Shown here in pieces: positions 34,501-49,018 of a stretch of 64,000 bases of DNA; within the stretch, counting starts at the first letter, position 1, and each line of letters starts with the position of its first letter. The DNA comes from Ypsolopha sequella (lineage: Eukaryota; Arthropoda; Insecta; Lepidoptera; Ypsolophidae), in NCBI GenBank assembly GCA_934047225.1, contig OW203992.1, positions 18,899,501 through 18,963,500 on the forward strand. Reading direction: 5' to 3'. Under the pieces are notes generated by a model that saw nothing but the letters and a program-made list of their open reading frames with translations, was not told the DNA's origin and did not search any database. The position numbers and the translations under genes were made by a program.

Positions 34501-34743
34501 GACATTAATGTAGTCAAATTTATACTGTAGACTCGATAAATGCTCAGATAAATGCTCGATAAACGCTTTTTGTGAAATTCGTAAATTATTTTTTCCGTGG
34601 TCCCTATATCTACAAACGCTTCGACCCGATTACTATATGGGACGTCAACATGATTATGCAATATTAGCAGAAAGTGTTATCGATCCCTAATACTGACCAC
34701 TTACCAAGCCTCCAGTATGAATTTGATTGCATAAATTAATGTC
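34501..34743. mobile_element. MITE family 2, copy 1 (243 bp)
   Basis: It starts GACATTAATGTAGTCAAATT and ends in the inverse, through ATAAATTAATGTC; the 34-bp ends share GACATTAAT, CAAATT and ATACTG. The core ('gtgaaattcgtaaattattt', 'aagtgttatcg', 'cttaccaagcctccagtatg') matches 59445-59693. No coding sequence and no clear target duplication. Confidence 0.8.
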
Positions 34744-34946
34744 GTCTTATATTTAATTTCCTGGCAAGCTGGCAACTAAATAAATTGTACTAATTACTCT
34801 AAGGTTCGATTTAACTAGCCTTAATGTAATCCGATTCAGTTGCCGATAGGCTTGAACTACGGCACACCAGCGGAGTCGACGTTATTTCGTACGGTCAGCT
34901 TTAGCAGTCTGATTATCGTTAATCTATCATATTTAGATAAGTCCTG

Positions 34947-35830
34947 ATATTTGTACAGTCGAGAACAAAAGTTTTCGGGTGAAATGTATGAAAAAACATT
35001 TGAAAGTGTAAAAGTGTATTTTATTTACTCTACAACGTAATTCTAAGCTATGCATATGTATGTCTAAAAAGTGTATAAGTGTCTGTTTATTTACTCTATA
35101 TGGTAATTCTAAGCTATGCATATGATTAAATACTTATTTATCAACATATAAGAGGCATCTGCACAGTCTTGACTGTCTTCCTTGGAAGTGTGGGCTTATT
35201 TACTCTTCAGTGTAATTCCAAGCTCTTTTTTTCTATATATTTTGTAAAAACCTTTAGTATATTATACCAACTCTGATACTGTAACTACTGTAAATATATA
35301 TTCAAGATATGCATGCATAGCTTAGAATTACCCTGTTGGATAATTAAACACACATTTATATACTTTTAAATATTTTAGCAAAATCTTTATTCCTTGACTA
35401 TACAGATTCCCTATATCTTGATAAATAATCAATTGGACATGTGCATAGCTTAGAATTACCCTATAGATTAAATAATCACACACTCATACATTTTTAAATA
35501 TTTTATCCCAAAGCTTTTGACCTCGTTTGTACATTTTACCCTATATATTTTGATAAATGTTTTCAGACATACATATACGTAGCTTAGAATTACATTGTAG
35601 AGTAATTAAAACACGCTTTAACACTTTTTTTTTTTCATACATTTCACACGAATACTTTTGTTCTCGACTGTACAAATATCTCATCTATTTTGAAAAATAT
35701 GTATTTATGCATAGCCAAGAATTACACCGTAGAGGAAATAAACGCACACTTATTCACTTTTAAATATTTTCTCATACATTTTATATAAAAAAAAAATTCC
35801 TTGCTTGTACAGTTATCCGGTCGATTTTGG
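34947..35830. repeat. Foldback cluster of an 'agcttagaattac' repeat
   Basis: Six copies of a roughly 130-170-bp unit are arranged with two reading one way (motif gtaattctaagctatgcat near 35036 and 35103) and four the other (gcatagcttagaattac near 35315, 35442, 35577 and 35708). The arms 34947-35067 and 35566-35679 are inverse copies of about 115 bp, roughly 88 percent alike by eye, and contain 'gtacagtcgagaacaaaagt'. A transcript would form a long hairpin. Units vary in length and are flanked by 'ttttaaatattttatc'-type spacers. The class of element is unknown. Confidence 0.75.
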
Positions 35831-38800
35831 GGTAACTGACAACGGTTTCTCGAATGTTATAAAAGTTTTACCTTAAATCTTAATTTAAGAATATCGCTCA
35901 AGGAATAAAAAACGTCTATCGATTGTGTGACACCACGATACGGCACAACACTAGCGAGCAAGTTTGACAAGTAGGGAGAGCATACATTACTAGTTTACTA
36001 CATCTTAGCCAAAATTGTGAGCGTACATTGCCGGTAATGTATATTTTTGTTGTCACCATGAGTAAATTAGTTATTTATCTAAAATTCTCATATTATACAA
36101 AGTTTTTATAATTACAGGTGAAAGGAAATATCTCAATTTTTCCGGTTTGCTTTCTTATTCGTGATTCTGCAAGTAATTATTGCACAAGACGGCATTTCTC
36201 TTTAGATTAGGCAGAGCTGTTCACAGAGTCACGGTTCGCGTGCGACTATGAGCAGCGATCGCGTGTTTCGGTTTAAGTATTGATGTTCAACAGTAGTTGT
36301 GACACGCCCACTTAGCCTTTCTATTTGATTTAAATGTTCTGTGGTATAAACATTCAGAAGATAAGTTCGTTTGAAAATGGAACATACACAACTGTGTATG
36401 AAGTCAATTACAAAAATAAATGCACCCTAGCAGTTTCTACAAATGGGGATGGCTCTTCTACATGTATGTTCAAAATTATATAATCTGAGACTTCATATAA
36501 ATTACAAGATGCCTATAGATAACAATTTTTCTAAAATAATGTCAGTTTAGAAGCCAATAAAGCAAGAATTCCTTCTTGTTCCGAAGAAATTAAATATATA
36601 TAGGTAGTCCATGGGCCAGCTAGCCAAATTTAAGAAAATAGTATAATTTTGGGGTAATCATTTTTTCCCTTTTACCACAGTTAGAGAGGCTAGTAAGGAT
36701 GTCAAAAAACTATGGCCATCTCAAAGTGGTAGCTAATACAAATGACAACGTCATCTTTTTTTTCTGATGGCTATCGTATGGGATATCAAATGAAAGGGCT
36801 TTATGAATCTGATTATAAAAATATAAATATACTACACCATTACTTTTCAAGCACCTGTATTCTAAAAAACAACAAGAAGTTTGGGCTAATAGAATAATTA
36901 CAACTGTCAGAAAGCGCGACTTACCTAAAGTAATTTAATATAGTTTTGCTTGCCTAATGTAACTTTATTTACTTTACTTTTACCACACTAAATGGCATAG
37001 CCTCAATTAATTAGTGAGGTAAGTTTTTCGATGTTCGTGAAAGAAATGGAGCAACATGCACTTAGACATTTCATTAAAACTTAATAGCAATCTCTTACTT
37101 ATGCTCATATAAGAACAAAACCAATAAATAAGCACGCAAATCAAACAACTTACGCTCTCCAACATATAATTTCTCTTTATTACCTCTAATTCTGTTAGAG
37201 TGAAAGTTAGTCAACTGCGGCCATTAATTTCGATCATATTATCGGCGATCGACGACGATTTCGCTATATGAAGCTGCCACATAAATAAAACTCCCAGTCC
37301 ATTAGTTCAACGTATGTGTCGAACAAATATTAGTCAGGGAGGCCAGAAGGATCCTGAGGCCATCAATATCTGTCATCGGCGAGTAGCCAAATTATTATGA
37401 ATGGCGATCCGATAGCCGAACCATCTCCTTGGATCACTGACATGTGATGACCCAATTCGCAAAAGGCTCCTGCTCATCCAAGCAGTGAAGCAACCAGCAA
37501 CAAAGGGGTAGCTGTTACACAAACTGTTCTAAATAATTTATGTCGCGACCATAAAAGTTGGGTCGTAACGCGAGTTACATAAGTTTTTATGTGGTGTTTA
37601 TTACATCATAATAATATTCCTGTAGCTGAAACGCTTTGCCCGGTTGTGGCCTCGAGGCTGGCTCTCGGCATATGTGTCAAGGATGATAAGCGGAAATATC
37701 CTGTGAATACCCAGGACGAGCTACGTTTAGCGCCTCAGGACGTTCTCTATAGATGAAAAACCCCAAAGCAACTTTTTTCAGAGCAACCATTCACACGTGT
37801 TGCATGAAAAATCTCGCTGCGCTAATGAAAACTCGGTAAAAATGTGTAGACATTTACGTCAAAAACTCTCAAGATAAACTTAGTATTACTACAATTTTCG
37901 AAAGATACAGATGATTGAAAAAGCCGTGGAAAACATACCCGTGCCTGAAATATATATTTTTCCATATAAATTGCGCAAAATTCATAAATAATGATTAATA
38001 TTTAAAAATTCGACAGCGAGCGGTACGGCAGCCAGGCAGCCATAACAATAATTTGATTGATGTATCTCGGTGCCACATGGCCCACGTCAGTAATTACGTA
38101 AACGATTACTGAATGAAAATAGAAAACTTACGATTATCATCCAAAATGGACGTAGCTGTAATTAGATTATTAGTTCGTTATCAATATTATGAAATTATGT
38201 ATAATGTATGATTTTAAAAATGATTAAAAGATTCCATTGTGATTTTGTAATTAAAATGCAAATAAAAACGCAGCTGAAAAATCTGCGCCTAATCTTCATT
38301 CAAAATTCTTATAAAAGAACAATAGACTCTTTCCTCGATAGGAGTCTGTAGGTAGGATTACCTCTACCTAAAAGTATAATTTGTTGAGAAAATTTCTTCT
38401 GGGCCGAAGGGAGAGCCGGAATGATTATGAATACATAGCTATTATTGCAGATGGCTTACTAAACGCCCCATTCGTTAAAACTTTTTGAATTATTTACGGC
38501 GTAGGAAAAGCCTGTTTTCATATAATATAAACGTTTTTTTTTTTCAAGTCTCTATCAGCCTTGAAATTGCTCCCTATTCCGTTAGCGTCTTCCTTTGTAA
38601 CATTATTAACAGGGGTCGTTATTTAATGGGGAAGAATACTGCACAAGAAACACTGTCAAGTCAGTCATTAGATGTTTTCTATGTTACGAAACGTAACTAA
38701 CGGTACTACTTATGAATAAATCGATAAAAGCGTAACGAAACCGCACGCAACCCAAAACGTATCGACAAATATTAAAGCGCAGGTCTTTCACGGCACATCG

Positions 38801-41800
38801 AGGTCTTTAATTTTACAAGAAACGAGTCGCGAAACACTGGCCACGTACACAAGTCGATGGCGGATCCTGATTGTCTTCATCACAAAAACGCGTCACGTTT
38901 CCCCCGCCCCGCAGACCTCCCTCCGACATGCAGAGCCTCCCTTGAACGAAATACTTAGTACGTATCTACCTGGGGTGAGAAAACCCGATGTCTGGACGAA
39001 CACCTATATAAGTATCTGGTGTAAGTGCTGCACAGCCACTGCAAGTAAGAGACGGTTGACAAGCGTGTTTAATGTAGGCGTGAAAGAGGGTTCGAGGCGA
39101 AGTAATTTCTACATTCGCAACGGTGATGTGAGCAGCGCTGATTTGTCGCAAGTTCCGTTGTGACGAGCATGTACTACAAAGATCGGTGGATATACGCGTT
39201 GTAGTGTCGCATAAATAATGTCAGCAAATATGAAAGTTTCATGCGATGAATCCCAGTTGCGACGGAAGGGCGGAGGAAAACAGAAGGCAGAACACCTGGA
39301 TGCGTCGATGGCGTGACGGGGGACTGGGGCGAGGGGACTGTGCACTAAATGTATGCCCTCCCTAACAATATATATGGGCGCCAGGCTTCGTAACAGTCGG
39401 TATGGATCTCGTCCAATTTATTGTTTTGCTATGCCCCAATATCAACAGTTATTCGTGTTTTGTTAAACCTATCTCTAACAATAACGGAACTTGTACCCGA
39501 AAATGGAGCATGTTTTGTTTTTAGGCAGCGGTGGCTCGGCAGTAACAAAATTTATGTCTACAATGTGCTTGTTTGTTATCTGTTCTACTTTACTTTCATT
39601 GAACTTTCGTTTCTTTATGTATTTTCCTGATAGATATTATGGGTAAATATGATGAAATTTATTTTGCTTTGGGAATAAACCGCTCCAATTTTTATTTTTT
39701 ATTTTCTTGTACACCACACACGCGGAAAACAGGCGTCTCATTACCAAGCGTTATTACGCTAGTTAATTTACATGTGAGTTGGTTACATTTGCTGGAAAAC
39801 AATTTTCTTTTTCTGAAAACAGCGCGCAATAATTTCAGGAAAAGTAACGTAGTGCGCACAAAGCTATGTCGTGCAAGCGAACTCGCGTGCTATAACTTGT
39901 ATAACTCGTTTAAGCTGGATGTTACGGGGACCGCCAAGTTCACCCTACCTTCCATACCTGCAATAATCTACCTTATACTGAGTAAAATAAGTTTCGAAAT
40001 ACGTTGATAAGCGTAGGTGAGGTGGTTAGTTCAGTCTCTCGTTGCTCCCAATAAAAATATCAAATAAATTACCGGCACGTTCTGGTGATACAATAAATGA
40101 GTGAGGAAAAAGCACTCAGTTACAAAAAAAATCCAATTAGATGTCTCCGGTGGCACTACTGAGACAACGTTAGGGAGATGGACGGAGAGAGAAAAACATT
40201 GAAGGGGTCGAAAAACTCCGAGTTAATTTATGAACAACCCCAGTAAGTATCAACCGAATTAAAACCTCCTTCATAACGTGCCCGGTATGCAAATAAGAAA
40301 ACTTGTCACGAATTTCTCATCTTATCTCGGTGTTACTATTACCCGGTAATAACAAAGTTGAAAGTAGGCTTTTAAATTCTGGCTGCTCCTGGGCCCGGCA
40401 TTAATGACCGGTGCCGCCATTTTGAAGGGCTGCTTTAAGGAAAATTCCCCACTTGAGTCCTCGGAGGGAAGTAATGCATTTTCCTTTATCGCCGTGTAGA
40501 CAGTTCGCGCACTTCTCGACAAGGGGACCGGCTTTTACGATTATTGTTTTCGAGCCGCTACATGCGGTGTGCTATGAAAAAACACAACCGGGCTTGACCG
40601 GACCCAATCACAGAGGCCATAAACTAGCCCGCCGTCGCCGTCCTCACTTTGTGTTGGGATGGGGACAAATCGTCCCAGAAGCGTCCTCGCTATTGATTGA
40701 AAACGGAATTACCTTCCTTAAATATTTTATGACGGATCTTGAATGAAATGATGGGGAAATTGTGTTTATTTTATAACTTTCCATTTAAAAAGAACCACCG
40801 TAAAATGATGAATTATGTTAACGGGTGTATTTCAAACAGGCGTCAATAAAATACGGGTGTTGCTTCACTTTTACGGCCTATTGTGCAAAACGTGGCATTT
40901 CTGAAGCGAATGACGCAAACTGCACCACTCTAAAAATGTCAAAATCGTGAATTGCGTCTCTGAGCTGCACACTTCAGCGGAAATCTACTGCAGGGAGCGT
41001 TGAATAATATCTCACAGATGTTGAATAACAGCCGTAATGTGTTCCTCGGCGAAAGTGCAAATGTTCCCATGCGAAAGCAAGGAAAAAATAAGACTTATTA
41101 TTAGATAATAATAAAGTATTCGTATGTATTTGTAACGAGAGAGGTGCATGTGGCATAATAATAATATTATTACACGGGTGGCGGGCGCGGGATGTACCGC
41201 TTCACTGCGCGGGCGCATGAGCATGTGCTGGTGCTACTATTACTACACTATCCGTGTAGCTTACAAGTGCGGTCCCGTGGGATCGAAGTCCTCGATGTAA
41301 ATGTTTTTTTACTTTAATAATTCTGCTTTCATCGAGATATTCGCAATTTGGTAGCTAAATTGGTTTGGAAACGTTTTCGTCAAACGACCTGGATTTTCAG
41401 AAAAAAATTCCGTATCGTAAAAATAATCTGAATAAACATTTGTAGAGCATCTTCCGAATCTTTTGAGACTTTTCTCATTGGAGGTCAATGAACTCCAGTT
41501 GGTTTAGGTTATCTCTAAGATAAAACTGTTCAACGAGAGCGGCGACCATCACAGAACAAACACGGTGACTCCCACTCTCCACCACAAGCCACGACGACGC
41601 GATCAGAATGCATCGCGAGAATGATAACTTCCATAAATAAACACTCGGTCGCACTTCCCGGTAAAGATTCATGTGACACAATCTAGGAGTTACGATACCA
41701 GGATTCCATATCTGGCCCAACTAATGATGCCATTGAAAAAACATATCCAATTTTTAACGGGATTTGCTCATTTTGTATCCTAAAAGTGAATACTACTAGT

Positions 41801-44800
41801 GTTGTGATTGATTGATTATACAAAATTTTGTATTATTGAGACATTTACGGAACTAACCAGATTTTTAGAGCTCACTTGACCAGGTCTTCTAAAACAGTAA
41901 TAGTTGACGTAACTCGTATCTATATGCAAATTGTTATACGCATTGACGTGAGTCTTCTATGCAAATCATCTGATCTTATGGACATCTCAAACGCACGGTG
42001 AAAGAAAGTTTGATTCGTATTGCAGATTTGTACACTTCAATAAAATAGGGCGATCGTGCTAGAGAAAGTAAGCGGTACTGTCGATGCTATTTGAGTCGTG
42101 ACAGGGCAGGGACGTGCTGATAAGTTGACCAACCAATAACTCTGAAACAATCAGCCAATTTCAATTTCAAAATCTCCGCTGAAATAAAAACAAAGTTTTC
42201 TTTACAAATCGAGTCTTGAAACTTCGCAGACGTTTTCCCCAAGCACGGTTGCAGTCCGCAATCTAAACAATCCCGGACACTGTTCCCACTTGCAAGATAT
42301 CCAAGTTTCAGATATTAGCCGATGAACATGAATGCTTGGTCACGGCCGCTGGCACCCACTCGACCCGCTAGAAAGCTCTTCATGACACGAGACACCAGCT
42401 GCGCCAACCGACACTTGAAGCCGTAAATCTTACTAGAGTGATAAGTAAACGCTTTCAAACGTGCACTCTCCGCAAACGTTTGCTCTTTCCTTTCGAGTAA
42501 CATCGATACTCGTTTCACAATTTACGATCATTTTACTAACAGTAAACCGTCGATGGATTGAACTAAAATCCTCTAGCTATAAATATTCAACACGATATGA
42601 AAGACGTCATCCAAAAAGGAAACGAGAAATACAAACAGAGTCGAATAGAAACATCCGGTGTGGAACGCAATAAGACAATCGTGCTCTCAGCCCTACTGCA
42701 CCGAGATAATTACTAGATGATTTCTTCTTTTTGCGCTTCGGCCAGTCGTGAACGAAGATGGAGCACCATTGGAAAAGGAACAAAAAGTCTCATGGGAACT
42801 AAAAACTTGCCAACACCTGACCAAGAAGCGCTTTCACGGACGTTTAACGCTCACGTTTGTTGTTTATCAAGTGGTTCCAGTGCAGTTGCAGTTGACAATC
42901 GATTAGCACGAATTGCATTACCGGCTTTCCCTTTCATTATTTATGAGTATCAGTGATTAGCAATGTATCACTTTCACTGTATTTCAGTTTGTTATACTTT
43001 TTGCTCGAGGATCATGTTTCGCGAGTGACGGCTCGTGAATATCAAGTTGTGTTGCACTGAGCGGCGGGCATCGAACTGGTGCTGCTCAGAACGAGCTGTG
43101 GACGTGACCTCCGCCTCATGTGTACAACGGGACCCTTCATTATTATTCAGAACAGGGTCTACTTGTCAGTATGCGCTCGCAATTTTGCTCCGTATCATAT
43201 TTTCTGTTTACTGTTTAAACAACAAATCAAGACACCAAGCGTATAATTGGAATTTTCTGTGGGCACCTTTGTGAGGAGAAATTGTTATTTAAGTGGTTCA
43301 CCTAATAACTGTAATGAAATTATGCTCGGCACGATAATTCGTGTCAGATAACGTAACAAAATGCCAATCAAATGTAACAAAGTAATTCATGGTAATCACG
43401 TTAAGTAATACTTTGCACGCTAGATACATTAAGTATATTTATATAAAATTGCTGTAACTGATACGGGTACGTATTGAATTCCGGTTTCGTGCTTTTTTGT
43501 AAAAATCGCTATACGATCGGGAAATATGCAACACCGGATGTCCTTTACGAGTGTTTTCCATGGGATGTTTTTAATGTACAGGAGAAATTCACGTGTTTTT
43601 GTGATGTTGCTCCACATGGCTATGTGTACCTTTACGTTTATTTAAAGCTTTGATCTGGATTGTTGTCATGTTGAGCGTGCATCTAGAACCCTATGATCTT
43701 TTAGCATTAAACGTGTTTTTATCTATATGTACTTATTTCTTTACTTTTCTTTTATACAGAAGATTTACATTTTATGACAGCTTTCGTTTAATCCCGTTTC
43801 GTTATGTAGATTTAGAGCAGTTAGGTAGTTAATTTCTCTTTAAGGAAAATTATGTCTTGGCTCTGCATTGCGTACAGTTAAGGTTGTTGCAAGATTTATT
43901 TGTATGCGAATCCCACGCTCGACTTAACACTACGTGATTTTATATAATCCGCAATACAACCTCAATTAACATTGTAAATGTTACAAAAATAAACTAATCA
44001 AATTTACTAAAAAGAAAAACTGAATACTTGCCCTTAAATAAATAAACTGACGCGACATAACCCGTGTTTTTAAATATGCAGGTAGGTAAATGACTAAACG
44101 AGTCAAGCAAAAATCTTATACAGTATGATCAGTAGATAGTATATATGGTTTTATTTAATGTCACCTGTCTATTTACATAAGGTAACTGAGCCTAGTCTCG
44201 CAATACTTTCTTATCTACACACTGAAGCTGTCATTGTAAAAGATAAAGAGCGTATCTAAGCGGCGGCCGACCGGTTCGACGAAAGGGCCCAGTCATCTAT
44301 CTGGTCAATCATTGTTAGCAGCAGCGTGATGTGGTCACTAAACTCTCTCGGGGCTGGCTATTTGTCAATCTGACGTGAATACCCTTTAGCAGCGCTTCCA
44401 ATAAGCCTTCAACCAAGCCTGCCGATCATCGGACACATCAATATTCGGGACAATGAAACAACAGATTTTATAAGGGAATTGTTAGAGTCCGTTTCTATTA
44501 CACACACATTTTAATTTCCAGCCGGTAAATGGCAGCGGGTGCTTGACAATCTGCATCAACTTACGTCTTCCTATTTATGATACAACTTATTAGTAATTTT
44601 TATCAAGATAACTGTCCGAACGTACTATTAAAAAATAGGCTGCAGTCTAAAACCAATCTCGAGTTGTAGGGTAGCCTTCTTTAGGTAATTTATTTTTAAA
44701 GACTTTTTAAAATGAAATAGTAAAGTTCAACTATGAACTCAGCTTTCAGCTTTCTAGGCCTACAGAAAGCCTACAGTTTTGATGAACATCAGGGCGTGAT

Positions 44801-47354
44801 TGTCAATAATTTGAAGAAATCAGTGAACTAGGTGACTATTTTTCCTTCCAAATATTCTAGTTTCTCGGTATAAAGTAGAATATATTTATTGTAAGTCTGA
44901 GACGTTATTTTAGATATTCCCACGTATTGTAATAAAATAATCATTTAGGTACTATTTTTGTTCGAATCATAAAAGCGATTGTTATACTATAATTAATTCC
45001 CACGGTGAGACTCCGAGTATCGCTAACGTGATGGTGTCAAAATACAATAAAATAACAATAAAAAGTGAAAAATAACATTTGCAATAAAAACATGTTATTT
45101 ATAACGTTAGAAATAAATATGCGCGTTTGAAATAATGCAACAGAATTTATGTTATCCTGCAATAAGACTTTTCGTTTTTAAAGTATTCTATTTAATGTTA
45201 GCACAATACTTATACAATATGATAAAGAGAACATACGCAATAAATCTTAGAGAATTCTTGTACAAACGAGATAAAAACCCTGACACAACCGAGTAATAAA
45301 CCATTTTGGCGACACGTACACGAAAACACAAAGAAAGCAATAGATTTATTTCACAAATTCCACACTTTTCAGGGAGATTTATTCCATCAACATTTTAGCC
45401 AGCCATATATCGCTCTGGCGCGCCAATATTTCATTGTAAGATATGTTACCTATCTTTCTAGTTTATCCAAATATGTTAAAATATCTATAAAAAATACATT
45501 TAGTATTAGTTCACAAGAAATGCATAATTAAAGATTCAAAAACTCTTTGTACTCGGCTGATCGTAACGTGATCATTGTTATGATGACGACGACGGTATGT
45601 ATAGTATGATATCATTTTAACTTTTAACCTTGCCACACCTTGACTATGTAAGTACAATCTCTCTTACTTGTATTACAATAATACCTATGCTTTAAATTTC
45701 ATCTTATTTGTGGAGGCATTATTCTTCATACTCTCTGTTTGTTTGATCTGGGAACTTCCTTTCAAAAGATTGTACCGGGAAAATATACTTTCATCTTACA
45801 AAGACGTATTGCTTCCCGAACATTTTTCCAACAATAAAACACAAAACCTCCCACCGAACTAATCCTATCGATCGGTGCTATCAGAATCGTATCGAATCTA
45901 ATCCTCTGGAAGATATCGAATGTAGCGACGACGATCGATTTTAATTAAACACGGCCAAACAATGGTGGCCATTATTCGCGCTGTGACGCCATCACGAGGG
46001 CTGTTTGTCGTCCCCACTCCATGAAAGCGAAACTTGTGCCATACTATTCGACAAACGACGTTTTTATGTAACTGAGGTGCACAATTGCATTGCTACTGCT
46101 TGCACGCGATGTGTTCTGCGATTGTACTCACGATATTATTAGCGACAAAGAGATGACGCGTGCAGCAAATAATGAGTTGTACAATAATGACAACACAGTT
46201 ACGTGATCTATGATTACGTCGATCAACGATCGTTTCGGTATTCGATAACGCGGCAATTAACGTACTTTTAATTTCGGGTTACTGACATTTTCATTAGAGC
46301 AATGAAGAGTCACTTTAAAATAGTAAAAAAATCATCACACCGGCCTGGATAGGGCTGGCATTATAGTTTTTCTTGCGTGACTACAAAAACGGAAAGTTAA
46401 TCTATGTGAAACATTTCTCACGGTCTTTACATTCATTTCGAGCAGACGGTGCATTATCTTTTAAATTGCCGTGTCTAATAAAGCTTGCAGCTATATCAGT
46501 GCAACATGTAAGTAATAAAAGTGCATTGGAACATCAAAGGCTATGTATATTGCGTATAGGTAAATGAATCAAAATTTGGCGATGTTATTGGCATATACTA
46601 AATACCTACTAGAATTATGAGCTTATGAGCTAACACCCACTTCTGCCTTCAACTAGGCTGAGTCATTGAACATCTGGCAGTTGTGCAAGCTTCTGTATTA
46701 CCCGATAACTTGTTAGAAACGTGACATACATTCACCGTCTATAGACACAGTTTAATATTTCCAAGAATGTGGTTTACTGATTTGCCCATCAATGTAGTGC
46801 AATTTTGCGCATTACAGATTTGTCAATATTTTTTAAGTAATTCTGTTGCAATTTGAATTAGAGACAGCTTTTAGCTAAATATATAGTACCTGACTTTTAG
46901 AAGACGAAGGCCGAGACGTTTCGACGAATGTCAAGAAAGGATGAATGTAGAGCCCTGATCGATACTTGACACGCAACCCGCGCTCAGCACCCGCCGTGAC
47001 TGGAATCGATGGATGTTTCTACACGTGCCTCTAAGATATGGATGTAGGAACAAGCTCCACTTTTTCTTTCATCTACCCCTTTCAACGGAATTTAGCAGTC
47101 CATAATATGGAATTAAGCAAATTAGAAATTAAAGAACTTCCTTTACCTAAAATAGCAAACATTAAGTCCTCATTTTTGTGAGGTTTTATTTTATTTTATT
47201 TATCATTATTAACTATTCTTTTTGTTTTATAATTGTCTTTTTATATTGATATTCTATTGATGATATTTTTTATTGTTGAATTGTGTAGTGCATTAGATTT
47301 AGTCTGTGAAACTATACAAATAAATGAAAAAATTATATATATATATCTCATCAG
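35831..47354. other. Long spacer or intronic DNA without a definable gene
   Basis: I find no protein domain or RNA gene here. At 36695-36840 a passage ('gtatgggatatcaaatgaaa', 'gggctttatgaat') resembles a dispersed insect repeat. GC-richer patches lie at 37620-37740, 38870-38940, 39240-39340, 40380-40700, 42290-42420 and 44260-44400 and could be regulatory or untranslated exons. The longest frames (122 codons at 39639-40007; 97 codons at 40453-40746) have no recognisable motif and lie in ordinary sequence, so I do not call them. Confidence 0.4.
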
Positions 47355-47451
47355 GATCATGGATTCGAGTTCGGTTCGAGTTCCATTGACTCTAAAAATG
47401 GCATCATCCGATTTACTGAACCGATCGTTGATGACTCAGTCCAAGTATGAG
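47355..47451 (+). CDS. Candidate short first coding exon (31 codons)
   Basis: An acceptor-like 'tctcatcag' precedes 47355. An ATG at 47359 opens 31 codons (starting MDSSSVRVPLTLKMASSDLL) that end exactly at GAG, followed by GTAAGC, a good splice donor, at 47452. The exon would end in phase 0. Codon content is richer in GC than the surrounding AT-rich DNA. The frame stays open past the donor to about 47514, as expected by chance. I do not recognise the protein; it could be an alternative N-terminal exon of a gene lying to the right. The basis is splice signals and composition only. Confidence 0.33.
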
Positions 47452-49018
47452 GTAAGCTTAGAGAAGGTAATAGAAATACTCAGCTACCATGTGAAACTAT
47501 TTCTCTCTGTGTGAATCACTAGTAAACACAATCCCTTTTGGTATACTTATCTAACTTTAGGTAGAAATCTCTTAAGTGTTAGATGTTTAGGATACTAATC
47601 CGGGGTTTATCTCCACCCTTCCTTGTAGTTGCTGTAACACGATACAGGAACAAAATAAACCAAATAAGGATTCCGGGAAGTTATTTGAATCTAACTTGGT
47701 ATACTTTCGATCACGATCTTTGAGAATATGTCTCTTCGTTTATCACTTCCGCGCCTATTATGTAAGTATTATCGATAAATTAACAAACTAGCTCAAGAAA
47801 CGTCTAGTCATGTTAGAGATCCACTGAAAAATAAAGAGTTTAATGAGACTTTTAATAGGAAATATTACATTTTATTGCTAGAAATGCAAGTAAGTATAAT
47901 AGCGGGGAAGTGGCTGGATTAAAACAGACAAAAACAGATTTCTAACCGATTAATGTTGGCTGTTGATGAATCATGATCGTGGAAATATTATTGTATATGG
48001 AAAAGAAACTAAGTAAAACATTTAAAAAAAACATTCTAATGAATAGCATGTCTGCAGACTCAGATAATCCTCCGGAAATAGGGAACTGCCACATAACTAA
48101 ATTGAGTTTTTTTTAACGCTACATAGCGTAATACCTGCAATTTGAGACAATTGTGTTTTTCTAAAGCCTCGCCGGAGAAATCTTCTTAAAATCGAGCCCA
48201 GTCACGCAACAATATTGTAGAGAAAGAGGTATCACTAATCCTTTCATTTTTGTTACACGAAATCTAGCCAAATATAATATTTCAAATACATAAATACTAA
48301 TAAATCTTTATTATATCTTGAGCTACTTAGCAGATAAAGTTGATGAGCCGTATCGGCTAGCGGCTACTTTCCATAATCAATAGAGACCGAGATGAAGCCA
48401 CCGGCCTGCCGTCGAACCACAGTTACTCGACAGCTCGTCACGCTTAGAACTCTTCTAGCAAACGGTTTTACTAATAAATCGATTACAATGTTTAGCTTAT
48501 CATCTATTGATTTCGATTGATAATCATAATCTTAATAAAACAGCATTTTAATCACCGTCGTTAGTAAACGAAGCATTTCTAATATTACATTCATCATAAT
48601 AAACAATAGATGCGTTTACGTTGTCGAGGAAGATTGATGATCCTTCTGTTTGAAGAAAAGCATCTGCAGTACAAACAATTTGGTTTATTCGTCACTGTGT
48701 TTCTGCATTTTATACCTTATTCTTCGGGTAGTAGAAAGCTACTAACTAGTTTAAAGAAAAAATGGGCTTTTTTCCACTTCAGATGCGTTGCATATTATGC
48801 TATGTTAGTTTAGGTGAAGTTTACACACATCTCGTGTCTTTTATAGATTTATCTGGACATATAATGGACAGATCCATTTCTCCAAAATAACCAAATTACC
48901 AAACCAATGGCCTCTTTGTTTCTTAGTCGTCACATCTCTATTTGTTCATCCTTTAACCTCATCAATTTCTGCAGGTTAATAGACCAAGAATGAAATTTAA
49001 TTATTATTTAGCTTTTAG
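47452..49018. other. Spacer, no feature seen
   Basis: AT-rich with no frames above 70 codons. If the exon at 47355-47451 is real, this would be intron. A polypyrimidine run and 'atttagcttttag' stand at its right edge. Confidence 0.35.

Noticed and set aside
39639..40007. 122-codon ORF as a gene
   Set aside because: No motif, no flanking promoter or splice signals, and length within chance expectation for a 64-kb window.
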